64,000 bases of DNA from Rhododendron vialii (lineage: Eukaryota > Streptophyta > Magnoliopsida > Ericales > Ericaceae): contig NC_080564.1 in NCBI RefSeq assembly GCF_030253575.1, positions 9,158,501-9,222,500 of the forward strand, read 5' to 3'. The notes below the pieces were generated by a model, which ran no database searches, was not told the origin of the DNA, and saw nothing but the letters and a program-made list of their open reading frames with translations. Shown one piece after another: positions 12,370-24,126 of the stretch. A program made the translations under genes and the position numbers. The number at the start of each line of letters is the position of its first letter. Positions within the stretch are counted from its first letter, which is position 1.

Positions 12370-14306
12370 GATGCATCAGTCCACGCAGCAAACACCGGCA
12401 CATGGGGCAAGGAAATCCCGGGAGGCCTCAGCTGACTTGAGGAGATCCAAGAACTCATATCACTACTGGACGCCGTTGGGGGCATTGCGAGAACCAACGG
12501 AAGGCTATTACTCTGCTGTTGTTTATCAGGACTACCTTCTCTTGAGCTCCCCAAACTAGTCACCAACGACGACGCGTTCGACGCCGGGTTCACCACCACC
12601 TTTCCCGCGTCGTTCAAATCCTGATAATAGTTCTTGTAACTCGTCATTTTCCAAACGGATTCGCTTCTGTTGTGCTCGCTCTGGGGAGCGGATTCTCCCA
12701 AGGGATGGTTCGGAGCAACGGAAGGATCACAACTGCGGATGGGGACGGGTGTAGCGGACTCGATCTCCTTGATCCGACGAGCATTCTCGCCGGCTAGAAG
12801 GGTGTTGCTTGCCATGATGCGGTCGACGTCGTACCTTGAAATGTCGAAGTTGGTGACCGCGTTGACGCCGCGGAATTTTATTGCCGCTATGTCGTAGGCC
12901 TCGGCTGCTTCTTCTTGGGTACCTAATAGAAAGAAAAGAAAATGGTTGTACGAGCTGAGGGCCTTTTAGAAGGAGATTAGAACGGATGCATAATAAGATG
13001 AAAAATGAACTTACTGAATGTGCCTAAATAAAGGTCTTTGTTTCCGGCAACTCGGCCGATCCGAGCTTGCCAACGTCCATGTTGATGATGTCTGTTAACG
13101 ATAAAAAACAGAGTTAAGAGGCTTCAGGACTAATACCAAATTTCCCTTAAAAGCAAAATTTAAGCTAATATGAAGTAATTGATGAGAAAAAATTGCTAGA
13201 CCTTGTTACTCCTCTGTATATAGAAGCCCCCCTTGAGAAGCCACTGCTTTTTCTGCAAAATTTACATAGAAATATTTTTTGAAAAATACAAATAACTATG
13301 GTGTAATATGTTAAATATACCTAATGAATCTGTGGGGAAAAAATTACCTTCTTAAGTGAGCAACATATTCTTGCCGAGTCATGTTTTTCATTCCTTCGAG
13401 TTCTTGTTGGTAGTTATCCAACTGCATCACGAACACATGGTTATATTTCAGCTAGAAACGACGTTTTTCCTAAATTAGTCGGTCCGTTTAGTCGTGTATC
13501 CAGTTGTAAAATAATTAGTTCACTTAAAAAGTAGTTTCTAGGTCAATGAAATGAAGATTAAGAACAGAAGCATCGATCGGCCAATCACCGGAAAATTGAT
13601 ATGAGTTGAGGCTCCCCAGTACTTGAGTGCCGCTAAATCGTAAGCTCTAGCAGCTTTTTCTTCCATATCATAACCCCCTGCAAAAAAATCCAACATTTTG
13701 GTAATGATGTGGTAAAAGAAATGAAAAACATGGTCATTGCTCAATCATTGTCAAAAGAGAAAAGGCTTACCCAGATAAACTGATAAACCATCATTAGATT
13801 CAAAATGTTAGCCCCCCCAGCAACCGAGAACATGAGACATTAACGAGAAACAAAAAAAACTAGGATTAGTCACTTGAAGAAATAAAGATCAACGCTTGCA
13901 TGCCGAGCCCTTAAGGCGGTTTGTTTGGATCATCGAGACTTTTTAGAGTTACTACTACTATTTATGAGGGAATAGTAAAATGGTGTGCAGATGGGAAATC
14001 AAAGAAAGAACTACATATGTGGAGCATGTTTGGTTATCATTACTTATTTAGAATAATAGTCAAATTAGTAAGAATAACCAAACAGCTTTTAGTCGTCGAT
14101 TTTCTTTGCCTCCAAAACTCACTCCACAAAACCTTGATCCAAACCGAGTCTTTATAGCAGAATGTACACGGAGATTTTTCCATTTTTACATACCTTGTCT
14201 TCCTTTCCTGCTTTGGCCCTCTTTCTTGCAACTGTTGTCCCAAAGATGAGCTTCGTATCTTCCAGTCCACCTATGCCTGATGTACAAAAATCCCCCAACA
14301 GTCAGG

Positions 14307-14370
<64 letters not shown>

Positions 14371-15643
14371 TAAAAACAGGAGATTAACAAGATTTATGTG
14401 TGGGATCTTCGGGAAGGTTTTTAAAAAAAATGCAAAACATGACTGTAGAACAGAGCAATTGAAAATAGAAGAACACAAGAGAAGATCAGGAAGCAATGTT
14501 GCTATAAAGAGGATATAAAAACAAAGTAAACATTTTTATAATGAAAAACAAAGAGCATGAGCATCACATGTTTCGCAACAAAAATAAATTACTGTAACAA
14601 TAGTAAAAGAAATAGGTGAAGGAGAATAAAGAACTGGAAGAACTCAAACCTTGTGACACCTCTATACTGTGAAGTCCTCTGTCCAAATGTATCAATAGAT
14701 TTCCTATGAACAATCTGCTTCTGCTCCACCTTTTCGCAACCCCTCTTCTTTGTTTCCATGCCCAAACACTCGGTCACAATGGGTGAGATCTGCTGCTGCT
14801 GCTGCTGCTGCTGTTGTTGTGAACCAGTTACACAGCTTGACTGGGACCCAGGGCTCATAGACAAGCTCAAAGACTGTAAATCTCCATACCCTAAAGTACT
14901 GCCACTGCTCATGGAGCCACATTCTCCCCCATTTTCGCCCATTCCTTGACCAGGTGTGAAATTCCTAGAAACCCATTTCCTCATCCCAGTAATTTCATCA
15001 CCTGCCATTGCTAGTGGTGCTTGGTACACCTCATGCCCTCTGATGGAATCTGGGTAGTTATGGGGTTGGATCTGCTGTTGGTGATCTGGGTTCTGGTTGT
15101 AGTACATGTGGTTGCTGTCCAAGGTTAGAGCCATGGCTTCTCTGTCCCTGGTTTCATAATGATGGGTCCCCATTGTTGCACCACCAAAGAAGTCCTCCAG
15201 TTTTGGTGTTGAAGTTGTTCCCATTCCTACAAGGGAAAAAGTCCAAAAAAAGAAAGAAAGAAAAGAAAAAAAAAATCAGATGAGTCCATAAGCTCAAGAA
15301 CAAAAACATAAGAACAAGAAAAACAGCACAATAATGGAGGGCAATTTTTGAGCTGACCTTGGGGGTGTGACCTGGTGAGGGCTTCCATTATACAGAGTGA
15401 ACCATCAGATTTGAGGGGCATAACAGTCAAAGGAGAGTAAAATCCACCATTTTCACTCTCAACTCCGTAAGGAACACCAGAGTAGTTGAACTGAGCAGAA
15501 GAATGGAAAAAGCTTGTTGGGAGTGAATTGGTGACAGAACTAGAGGAGGGATGGGTTTGAGGAGACAGAGAGAACCCTAACCAGTTGTTGCTATTGTTAA
15601 TGTTATTGCTATTGGTGTTAGTATCATTACCCATGGACTTCAT
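12366..15643 (-). CDS. ANT: AINTEGUMENTA, AP2-domain transcription factor
   Basis: Exons are 15643-15358, 15226-14650, 14276-14194, 13779-13771, 13677-13589, 13421-13348, 13252-13202, 13091-13015 and 12922-12366, giving 600 residues; Arabidopsis ANT is about 555. The start MKSMGND matches the ANT N-terminus; an in-frame ATG at 15688 would add 15 residues. Near the N-terminus are WLGFSLSP and [16 protein letters not shown] ten-glutamine run lies at 232-241, and [12 protein letters not shown] lies before it. AP2 repeat 1 spans about 282-348 (YRGVTR, then [13 protein letters not shown]) and repeat 2 about 384-442 ([19 protein letters not shown]). The C-terminus [13 protein letters not shown] matches ANT. 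ANT is a nuclear activator of cell proliferation in ovules, floral organs and lateral organs. The paired AP2 repeats and linker place it in the AIL/ANT group rather than the miR172-regulated euAP2 group, and no miR172 site was seen. Confidence 0.97.
13771..13779 (-). other. ANT: 9-nt microexon of ANT (exon 4)
   Basis: The 9 bases between TCAG and GTAAGC encode the end of a Val codon and Tyr-Leu of [11 protein letters not shown] in AP2 repeat 1. Exon 3 ends in phase 1, the microexon keeps the phase, and exon 5 (13677) continues GGGGTTATGAT. Without it the conserved VYLGG cannot be built. A 9-nt exon at this point is known in AP2/AIL genes. Confidence 0.93.
14310..14370. repeat. (GA)n microsatellite in ANT intron 2
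   Basis: About 30 GA units with one AA interruption lie 33 bases inside the 3' end of ANT intron 2 (14277-14649). On the gene's strand this is a (TC)n run just before the acceptor, so it may act as an extended polypyrimidine tract. Confidence 0.9.
14790..14819 (-). repeat. CAG/CAA run coding ten glutamines in ANT
   Basis: Eight CAG and two CAA codons give a polyglutamine tract between the SPGSQSSC segment and the AP2 region. The near-pure CAG array is prone to length change between alleles. Confidence 0.95.
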
Positions 15644-17159
15644 TTTCTTGCTGTGACTCTCCTTTTTCCAGACAGATTCTTGGCTCAAGTTTTTTTTTTC
15701 CCCTTACTCAATCATTGGGTAACGAATAAACTAATCATCATACACAAAGAATGAAAGAACCCTATGGTGTTTCCTCCATTTTGAAACTGGGTTTTGCTAT
15801 TTTGTTGTTTAGTGGCTGCAGGATTCGACTGGGAGAAAATCTAAACACTTGACTGGATAAATCTATGCATTTTCTCTCTCTTTGAAAAAGAAGAAGAAAG
15901 CAAGTGCCTTTAAACTAGTAAACAAAGGGAATGAGTTCCAGCAAGTAATGTTGGGCATCCTTCCTGCATTCCGTTGGGATCCGTGCTTTGAGAAAGACCT
16001 CTTCTTTTGCTCTCTCTCTCTCTCTCTCTCTCTCTCCCCGCTCCTACCTTCGGCGATGCCTTCTCTTTCTTTCTTTCTTTTGTTTTTCTTCCTACTCTCT
16101 TTTTTCTTCCTTTATACTTGTACATGTAACCCTATACGTATATTCGTTCAGACCCTTGACTTGAAACAAAAAACAGCATAACCTTATGCAAAAAAGGACT
16201 AAAACCTGAATCAAGACATGGAAACCAAGAAAACCATTTGCTGAAACCGACTGGACCACAACATCAAATGCAAATTCTGTAGGGTCACGTTTCTTCGTCT
16301 CTCTTAAGTTAATTGGCAGGAGTACTAAAAGGAGTTTCGTTTAAGTGTTTTATGGCATTCGACGTCCTAATGGCATGTCTTAAGATTTTTTAGATTGATA
16401 CCATATGTTAAAATAATCTGTTGTTAGAATGATTTTATGACATTCGGCATCCTAATTAATACCAGCTGATGTTAGAATAATTTCACTTTCGACATTGTGT
16501 ACCTAATACTTCTCTTTTTACAATGTGTGGTTCTAATATTTCTGCCTTAACAGAACTTGCGAGATTGTGTTCCAACGTCACAATTCTATTAGCATTTGCC
16601 GGACAATGTTTTAGCATCATTCTTGAAATCAATTAGTGCCGTGGAGAATTTTAATGCACTCATCTATAGTGTTCGCTATCGTACCCACATTTTTGCTTTC
16701 GAAATAAAACATGAATTACTAATAGAAAAAACTTGAATTTTGAGGAAGATTTTTAAAAATAATGATTGTAGAAGAATAAGTCAAAAAAATTATTGAAAAT
16801 CGTGACCGGAATTTTGAGACCCTTCTCCCTTCGTCTAAACTCTTCCACAATAAGTGCATACTATTAATTGTGACATGATGTATGACCATTAATGAACTCA
16901 ATTCTTGCCTTGTAGCAGTAATGCCTTGAGGCAGAGAGCTTTTAGATATAGATGTAGATTATTGTCGATTGGGTAAATGATTTCACGGGAAAGAAAACAG
17001 AGCACTGTACGTAATTTCTTGTCAATTCTGAAGGGATGGCAGATGGCTCCCCAGTGCATCGGCCTTTCTTTTTCTGTACTGATGAGATGAAGCCTAGCAG
17101 TCTAGTTTTGCAAATTATGAGTAGACTAGAGAGGTATGTGGGCTACTACAGTACTGGTG
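15644..17159. other. ANT upstream region
   Basis: This holds the ANT 5' untranslated region and promoter. A (CT)n run lies at 16014-16036, with T/C-rich sequence to about 16105. At 16719-16830 is sequence resembling one arm of the fold-back family at 44008-44126 and 60899-61197. No TATA box could be assigned with confidence. Confidence 0.45.
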
Positions 17160-17800
17160 GGAAGACAGGGCAAACGGCGCCGTTTCTAAAAGCAGTGTGA
17201 AAGGTAGCTCAGCAAATTCAAAACAAAAAATCTGCCATTCTTGTTTGACAAATGTATGCCTCAGAAATTCTGGTGCAGAATGTTGTCAGAGAAATCTGTA
17301 TTTCTTTCGGGTTTTCTCATCAAAACCTGCTTCTGAACAGTGTGAGCGGATTAGTCTTTTTGCGGTGGTGGTTAGTAGTTTGCAGTTTAATAACCATAGT
17401 TGTGGTGTGGTTCTGTTTTTTGATTATGCATTATAGTTGGCTTATCGGCCATTTAGTTGTATGCAGCTCTTCTATGCATACAGTATTCTCTATCAAAAGT
17501 GCAAAAAAGTCACCATAGTGGTATTAGTCGTGTTAGGTTGGCATTGATCGGTCTATGTGGAAAGCATTGGGCATTGTCAATGTGGAACTACTGTAACAAC
17601 TGGACACCGACAAATTGCATGCGCATCTCTAGCACCTGACCGTCTGATCAATTTATCACTGGACTTGAATCCTTCATTTGGTTTAGATGTGTTATCTGTC
17701 TCCCTATACATAATAGGTCTTTGTAACAGTTGTATTAGTTGTACACGGTAGATTGTAATCATCGTTTTCATCAATGAATTTTTTACTCTTCCACTAAAAA
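17160..17800 (+). other. Unidentified segment with a transcript-like 3' end
   Basis: The segment ends TTGTAATCATCG, then TTCATCAATGAATTTTTT, resembling the 3' end of a plant retroelement or transcript. Several short plus-strand frames overlap here (17197-17751), but none has a recognisable domain. It could be a truncated LINE or LTR-element end; no gene is called. Confidence 0.3.
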
Positions 17801-17863
17801 GAAAATAGTGTGAGTGGATGGATAACTCGAAAAAGAATTTTCACAATCTTTCTTTTTGTTATA

Positions 17864-18075
17864 TGCTCCTCCGTTCCTAAATAAATCCAGACCACAAATT
17901 AACTTAGATCTTTAAAAGTGTGTGTGTCTATATATATATATCGTTAAAAAATTCAAATTTTTTTCACAACTTCAAATAACTCATTGATATCTAATCTAAT
18001 GATTTGTGAAAAAAAAATTGAATTTTTTTATCAAAAAAAGTGTATCTTTTTAGAGGCTTAGGTTTGCGGTATGGA
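17864..18075. mobile_element. Eroded Stowaway-like MITE
   Basis: The left end CTCCTCCGTTCCTAAATAAAT resembles Stowaway ends (CTCCCTCCGT). The interior is A/T-rich, with FTR-type symmetry around TTGTGAAAAAAAAATT. The right end (GGTATGGACATTTATAT) is only loosely complementary, so the boundary is approximate. Confidence 0.4.
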
Positions 18076-18127
18076 CATTTATATCAAAAGGGCTTTTACC
18101 AATTTTGTCCTCATTTAAACTTATTTC

Positions 18128-18325
18128 GCATTTGTTAGTTTTGCGACAAAATTCTGTGAATTAGAAAAAATAGAAAAAATTGGCTTTTTTTTTTGGGCTA
18201 AAAAGTGGTTACTTCCCAAAATATTTGAGTAAAAGTAATTTTTTTTTTTTTACTTTTCCAATTTTTCTCATTAAGATGAATCAATAAGCCACAAAAATTT
18301 GACACAAAATTAACAAACGCAAAAA
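18128..18325. repeat. Fold-back (inverted repeat) segment
   Basis: GCATTTGTTAGTTTTGCGAC at the left pairs imperfectly with the complement of CAAAATTAACAAACGC at the right, across about 200 bp. Inside are paired TTAGAAAAAAT and ATTTTTCTCA stretches. It resembles the larger fold-back element at 40708-41065 in its GGCTTATTG-like and poly-T content. Confidence 0.55.
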
Positions 18326-18821
18326 AAAAAAAATTGAATAAGAACAAAAGTGTTAAAAATTAAGCGGAATGGGTGACTCATATATTGGCAAAATAGGCCT
18401 AAATGTTGTCAGGATAAAACGTGAAGAGCCGTCTAAAACAATTATTGGGGCATGGAAATAAGTAGATTATTTAAAGTCGCTTAACCTGGTCATAGATATG
18501 GTTCAAAATGTTGTACTCGGAGTAGTAGTTATTACAATGGTGGATCAAGGTTTTTGCCAACATAATAAAGCTTATCAGCCGTTTTTAGACGATCATTTGG
18601 AAGGGAATAAAAGAACAATTAATTCTCTAACCGCGGACATGCCTATGTTTGATGTGAAAGAATTTGTGTGATTATGTGCGTGAGTGTGTAGTAGCAGCAG
18701 CATAGCGTTAATAAAAGAATGGATAACTGCACTTAGAAGTGCTAAGGAGAGCCCCTTATATTACCAGGCCAACCTTCGATCTTGCTTACCATAATTTTAA
18801 CTGTGATTTCTATGTTAGGAA

Positions 18822-19147
18822 CAGTGGCGGACACAAGGGGTTTCAGTGGGTGCTCTGGTCCATACACACCTCTAAATATTTGGTATATTGTTCTAGTTTT
18901 TTCAAGTTAATGAAGAAAATTTTATAGAATTTGTCCCTGCAAGCCCATTGGGTGAAGAAAGTCCTTAGAAATTCCTATATGTGTGGAAAAAGCTCCTAAA
19001 TTTTCAAGTTATTATCATTTTTAAGGCGAGCGTACAAACTTAAACGACAAATAGACTATATATATTTGTGAGATTTATTTTTTGTTATTACTTTAAACAT
19101 ACATGTGGTTATAACCCTGCTAGTCATAAATTTTGCGTCTGCCACTA
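18822..19147. mobile_element. hAT (Tip100-like) non-autonomous element
   Basis: CAGTGGCGGACACAAGG at the left and GTCTGCCACTA at the right form imperfect terminal inverted repeats around 326 bp. The flanks GTTAGGAA (18814-18821) and GTTACGAA (19148-19155) match at 7 of 8 positions, as expected for an aged 8-bp hAT duplication. No transposase is encoded. CAGNGGCGGA ends are typical of plant Tip100-type hAT elements. Confidence 0.75.
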
Positions 19148-19155
19148 GTTACGAA

Positions 19156-21169
19156 CGCTCATGCCTAAATACATATCGGTTGAAATAAGAGGATCCCCCT
19201 CTCAATGGTTGGTGGAATAAAACTACCCAATTAAAGCATAATGATGACAATAATAATACTAACAACAACAACAATAATAATAAATGCGCAAATTTCACAG
19301 GCAATTTCCAGAATGTTTCTTGTAAATTTATAGAATTTCGGACTTTGGTAGCCGTGTGGTAGGCCTTGATAACTTGATTGATCCGGTGAATCATTTTCAT
19401 GCAAAATTTGCCGGGCAATGGAGACAGATTTTCCAGGGGAAATGATTTGGTTTGAAAAGAAAAGGGGATTGGGGTAATTGGAGGCCAGGAAAGGGATGTG
19501 CCAAAGGATGGGGGGGAACGTAGAGGATCCGGAGAGGGAGGAGGCCTTTTTTTGATTGAAGTAATGATGAGTAAATCCACTCAACCACTACATGCCAATT
19601 GGCGTTTTGCCCAAAATAATGAATGGCTTAAATAAAGAAAATTGATTTTTACACTTTTCTAATTGATGAAAATACTTCTTATTCCGTTTTTTAGTAGGTA
19701 AATTTACGAAATAGTCCCTGAATTTCGTAAAAAGTGTATGCATGCAAGGACGGTTTCATAAATTCACATACTAAAAGATGAAAAAAAAGAAGAGTGTTTG
19801 CATGAATTAAGGGTGTAGAAATCAATTTTCTAAACAAAAGGGTTTTCTTTTCTTCTCCCTTTGCTTTCTTTCATATTCATCACCTTTTGGTGGGAGGGAA
19901 GCAGAGATGGGGAAGGGAAGGGTTAGTGGTGCCTCTTTTCCTTATAAAATAGGAAATAAGTCTAGAACCACAAATAAATATTTACACAAACACTTACAAC
20001 ACATGCGGATGGAGCATTGTTATTAAATAGGCCTTCAATTGAGTAATTTTTGTTACCTCCAAGGTCCTTCCTTGCTTTTGCAGGTCCATTATGCCCTTTA
20101 GAATTGGTACACCCGTAAGCACTAGAGAGATCATATGTATGTGAGACAGAGGAGGGAATTTGAAAGGTATTCTTGTTGATTATGTATAATTGGTGAAACT
20201 AAAAATGAGGAAATATAAATTGACTCCATTAGATATGTGATTGAGTTACAAAAATTTAAGGCACAACTTGTTGCCCCATTATAAGTTGCCCTAATGTGTC
20301 GATTTCATAGTGGTTGGCTGTAGCTCAGCTAGAGGGCCTGTATTTTCTATCCAATATTATTGATTAAAACATCGATGGACACATTCTGATATAGATTTTT
20401 CCACCGCGGACCCTATCCTCTCATCAAACAAGATGTTGAACTCGAGCGTCTTGATGTTTTTTTTTTCCTCACAAGAGATCAAACATGTTATGGACGCTTT
20501 GGGAGATGTTTGACGCTATGACATGACAATTTTGCTCGGCACATGCCTTGGAGTATCGGTACCCAATACTGCCTTTGGATGACCGAAAACTACAACAAAT
20601 TACACTGTCACTCATGTTTTGAAGTCCGCTTTGAAATAGCGAACACTCTAACTCCTAATCTTTATAGGTGATGGGACTAGTTAGAAGAATCTATGCTTGG
20701 TCGCCCTTTCTGGTAAATAATTTCATCACATTAGGAGGACTTAAGACTTCAGAATATGCTTCAGGGCATATAGTACTTCCGGAACTCGGTTGGTTTTTGA
20801 TTGCGTGCATAGATCCATGAGGAAGAAGCCATAGTCATTACTGATGTTATAAACAGGGGAAACATCTGCACAGAAATAGTACGCGGGTAGGATTGGAATT
20901 TCGCTTGGGTACAGAAAATCCAAAACGAAATCTAATTCAGATTATCACAGGTCAGCAACACAGCAAACAGTTGTCAACAGGAAAGAGGATAATGTGGATG
21001 GCAACCCCAACTGAGAGCGACCATAGAACCATTGTACGTCCTCCTGTATGAATGAGAGCAAAAGGTCTTTCGACTCCTAACCCATTTCAGAGAGAGAGAG
21101 AGAAAAAGTCCTTCTCGCCATTAAAGTGCCCTTCATTAAAAACTCCCTGCCCAATTTCCTGCATCCTAA

Positions 21170-21207
<38 letters not shown>

Positions 21208-22116
21208 GTGTGACATATCACGGTCTGAGGCATGTGTGTCATGTCATATTCACATGAGATTCTTCCTGCTCTTTATCACCCCCTAGACCTACTTTGGCCA
21301 TGCCTAAAGCTTGGGTTTTATTTGTCTTCTTGTACTGCATATACATGTAAACTTTTGCTTATATTTGGAAAGAAGAGCCACCACAAGATTTTCTAACACG
21401 AACAAAGAAAAATTCCAAGAAATACTTGTAAGAAAGCTAGCCAAATTGCCAACCACATATGAGCATTACTGGTTGGTCCATCCCAAGGCAGTCACAGAAA
21501 TACCCCACATTCCTAGGACCCTTCTATTGCCCGAAAGAGGATGGGAAAATAGAGGAAATTCTGTCAATGAAAGCATTGAATAAATCTGCTACAAGTGGTT
21601 GGTGGGGTTCCTTTCAAATTAAAAGAAGTATCCGATCTATTTATGAACCCACCTTGTATAGTACTTACAACAAATAAGTGCCTTTCATTCGCTAAAAATG
21701 ATCCTGGACATATGGGTTTCGTTTTGCCATCTACGTGTGTGCTCCCTCTTTCACGGCACAAGCAGAAAATTGTTTTTATTTTTCTAAGACATGCCGGGTT
21801 GTTTGGAAAAAGTTTTGAGGGAGGTTTTTGGACTATAATAAGCGGAGAAAGATAGATAGAGGAATGAGAGTAATAAGTTGAGTGAAAACTCATTAGAATA
21901 GAAAGAGGGGGTGATTCTGGGAATCGAAGTGAATTTTCAATTTTTGTGGCTCAAGATTATCCTTCCACATGAAACCCATATCAAACCCGAGTTGCAAATT
22001 ACAGCTTGGACTTTTATACTCCACGACGGATCTGTTGGTTTACAATGGTACAACTTGGGTCTTCTAAAACTAGAGCTACGAATGTTGTATATGTAGGGAT
22101 GTACATGAAACCTTTC
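19156..22116. other. Intergenic, no gene recognised
   Basis: Several open frames (for example minus-strand 19149-19580 and plus-strand 21311-21583) have no recognisable domain. An AAT/AAC-rich stretch lies at 19247-19283. A (CT)n run is at 21172-21205, with an AGAGAG run near 21092. Confidence 0.4.
21172..21205. repeat. (CT)n microsatellite
   Basis: About 17 CT units in intergenic DNA. Confidence 0.95.
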
Positions 22117-24126
22117 CTAACACCAGTTGGTTTTGGGAGAAAAAAATGAGAATTCGAATCCAGAATTTAAATTAAAAAAAAAACGCTTATTCATCAAAAC
22201 CGTGCTAAGCATCCCAAAAAAAAAAAAATCAAGTCCTTGAAATGAATTTAGGTATTGAGTGTTAAATCTTGAAGTCCGTCTCTGGATGCTGTGGATATTA
22301 GTGTTTACCTCTGCTGGGTCCAACCAAACTTCATAAACTGTGGAATATCTGAGTTCAGATCCAGAAGCACAAAAGCCAAACCTGCACAATTAAAAAATCA
22401 CAAGTCTTTAACTAGTCAAGGTACTCACCAAGATAAACATCCCAGCTTTACAAGGATTAAGGTATAGTGATTTACAAGTTTAAGATGGAAGTAATGTATC
22501 AGTGCCAAGCTATGGGGAATACATGATGGCATGCAACTATCATAAATCTTGGTTTCGACGAAGGGGACTCGGAAGTAGATTTAAAAATTGTAATTCAGTT
22601 GATTAATGGTACAATAAATGAGCATCACCACCTTAATAAACTTGTTTGTGATTGAACTTACATTATGAGGAGCCTTGAGAAGATGATGCTCAAACATATG
22701 TGCTGTGAAGCAAAGTGGTGCTGATATCGTAGCAAATACTATTGTTCAGGCCGTACAAGGACTAAATATTACAGCTTCAATTCCAAGTTATGTTGTAATC
22801 AATTTAAGCAATGGTATACCGGCATCCAATATCCGAGAACTATGCATTACTCTTAAGTTTATTCAAGAATGCCCCTTTTGAACAAAACAGGAGGCCAATA
22901 TACCATTTGTGAAGCACCGACACTCCTAGAGAACACCGTAACTGTGCCCGACACTCCGGTAACACACGGGGACACGTATGGGACATGCCACGTGGCATGT
23001 CGATTATACTTTAGACATGGGATTACACGGGAGGGACATGCCGGACACATGGGGACACAACAAGGTGATTTTTATAAATTTTAATAGTTTTCCAGTTAAA
23101 ATATTTAATTATTTATAACTTCCAAAGTATTGCCACTTTTTGCAATATTTCCTAGAAGCAATCTCCCCGCTATTGTAACTCTCTCTTCTCTACTAAAGGA
23201 TAACCACCACCATTTCATTACCAAGGAAACTCCAAATTCTTCAAATACCCACACAGAAGTCAGACTTAATATCTTCGAATGCTCCGCATAAGGAAGTTTT
23301 AAAAGGGAAATAAATTTACGCTGTTGTTTCACATACAAAAACCCATTGAAGTATCCCAAAGGACTGAAATGGTCATGGGCCTAAGGCTAACTAACCTTGC
23401 TGTACTCCTGGACTAGTTATAGGAGTGTCGTATCAGATGATAATCTACTGTAAGAAACAATTGAACAGTATGATACTAACCTAAACAACTCTTTGACCTA
23501 CATTACTGCACCTGAGGTCCGTGTCATCACCTTATTTGACTAAAATCCCCCAGTCCACAAGGGCTGCTAGCCTAAACCACTCTTTGATCTACGTTTTCCT
23601 GTTTCTTACGTTTATTTTGAAATAATCACTTCACATTTCAGTCCGTAAGGGTTGCAGTGAATGTCTTATTAGTTTCAGAATAACCAAAAGCTGTTTAATC
23701 ATAAACTGATCTAACATGAAGACATTCAATTGAGCAGAATCGATTCGTACGTGACCACTATTCTACATGCTCCATTTCACCAAATTCCTGTCATTTGAAA
23801 GCTATTTCAGGGGCTCAAAATGCCCGCCTGAACAAGCAGTTCGACATTTAGAGCAAAACAAAATACAAGAATTATATGCATCCAAATAGTAAAGCTCCAA
23901 ATAAGTTAAATGTCTAACCTTGATTATCTAGCAGGTAAAGTTTGCTTAAACAGATCATATTGAAATAAATAAGAGAGCACATTATGACATTAAGCATCAA
24001 TTTAAACGATACGAAAATGATTTACCAAAAAATATAAAAGGCAAAATTGGAGCATGCATTCAACTTCTGGAGTCAAAGTGTTCAATTTTTACTGACCTGA
24101 ATCTCTTAACTAATGTACAGAACGAG
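22117..24126. other. 3' flank of the hnRNP-like gene, possible 3' UTR exon
   Basis: No protein-coding gene is supported. On the minus strand, 22381-22309 (73 nt) is bounded by TTGTGCAG and GAG|GTAAAC and could be a non-coding exon downstream of the RNA-binding protein gene; 3' UTR introns are common in plant RNA-binding protein genes. The region also holds the palindrome at 22982-23001. Confidence 0.35.
22982..23001. promoter_or_regulatory. Perfect 20-bp palindrome centred on a G-box
   Basis: GACATGCCACGTGGCATGTC is its own reverse complement and has CACGTG at its centre, the core recognised by plant bZIP and bHLH factors. It lies in a GGGACA/GACAC-rich patch (22915-23060) with several ACACGGG and GACATG repeats, about 1.1 kb past the hnRNP-like stop codon. 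Whether it is regulatory or part of a repeat is unknown. Confidence 0.5.

Noticed and set aside
14162..14518. 118-residue plus-strand frame
   Set aside because: It is the reverse of ANT exon 3 and the (GA)n microsatellite, giving an artificial RE repeat.
15910..16125. Minus-strand frame upstream of ANT with RERERE
   Set aside because: A (CT)n microsatellite artefact in the ANT upstream region.
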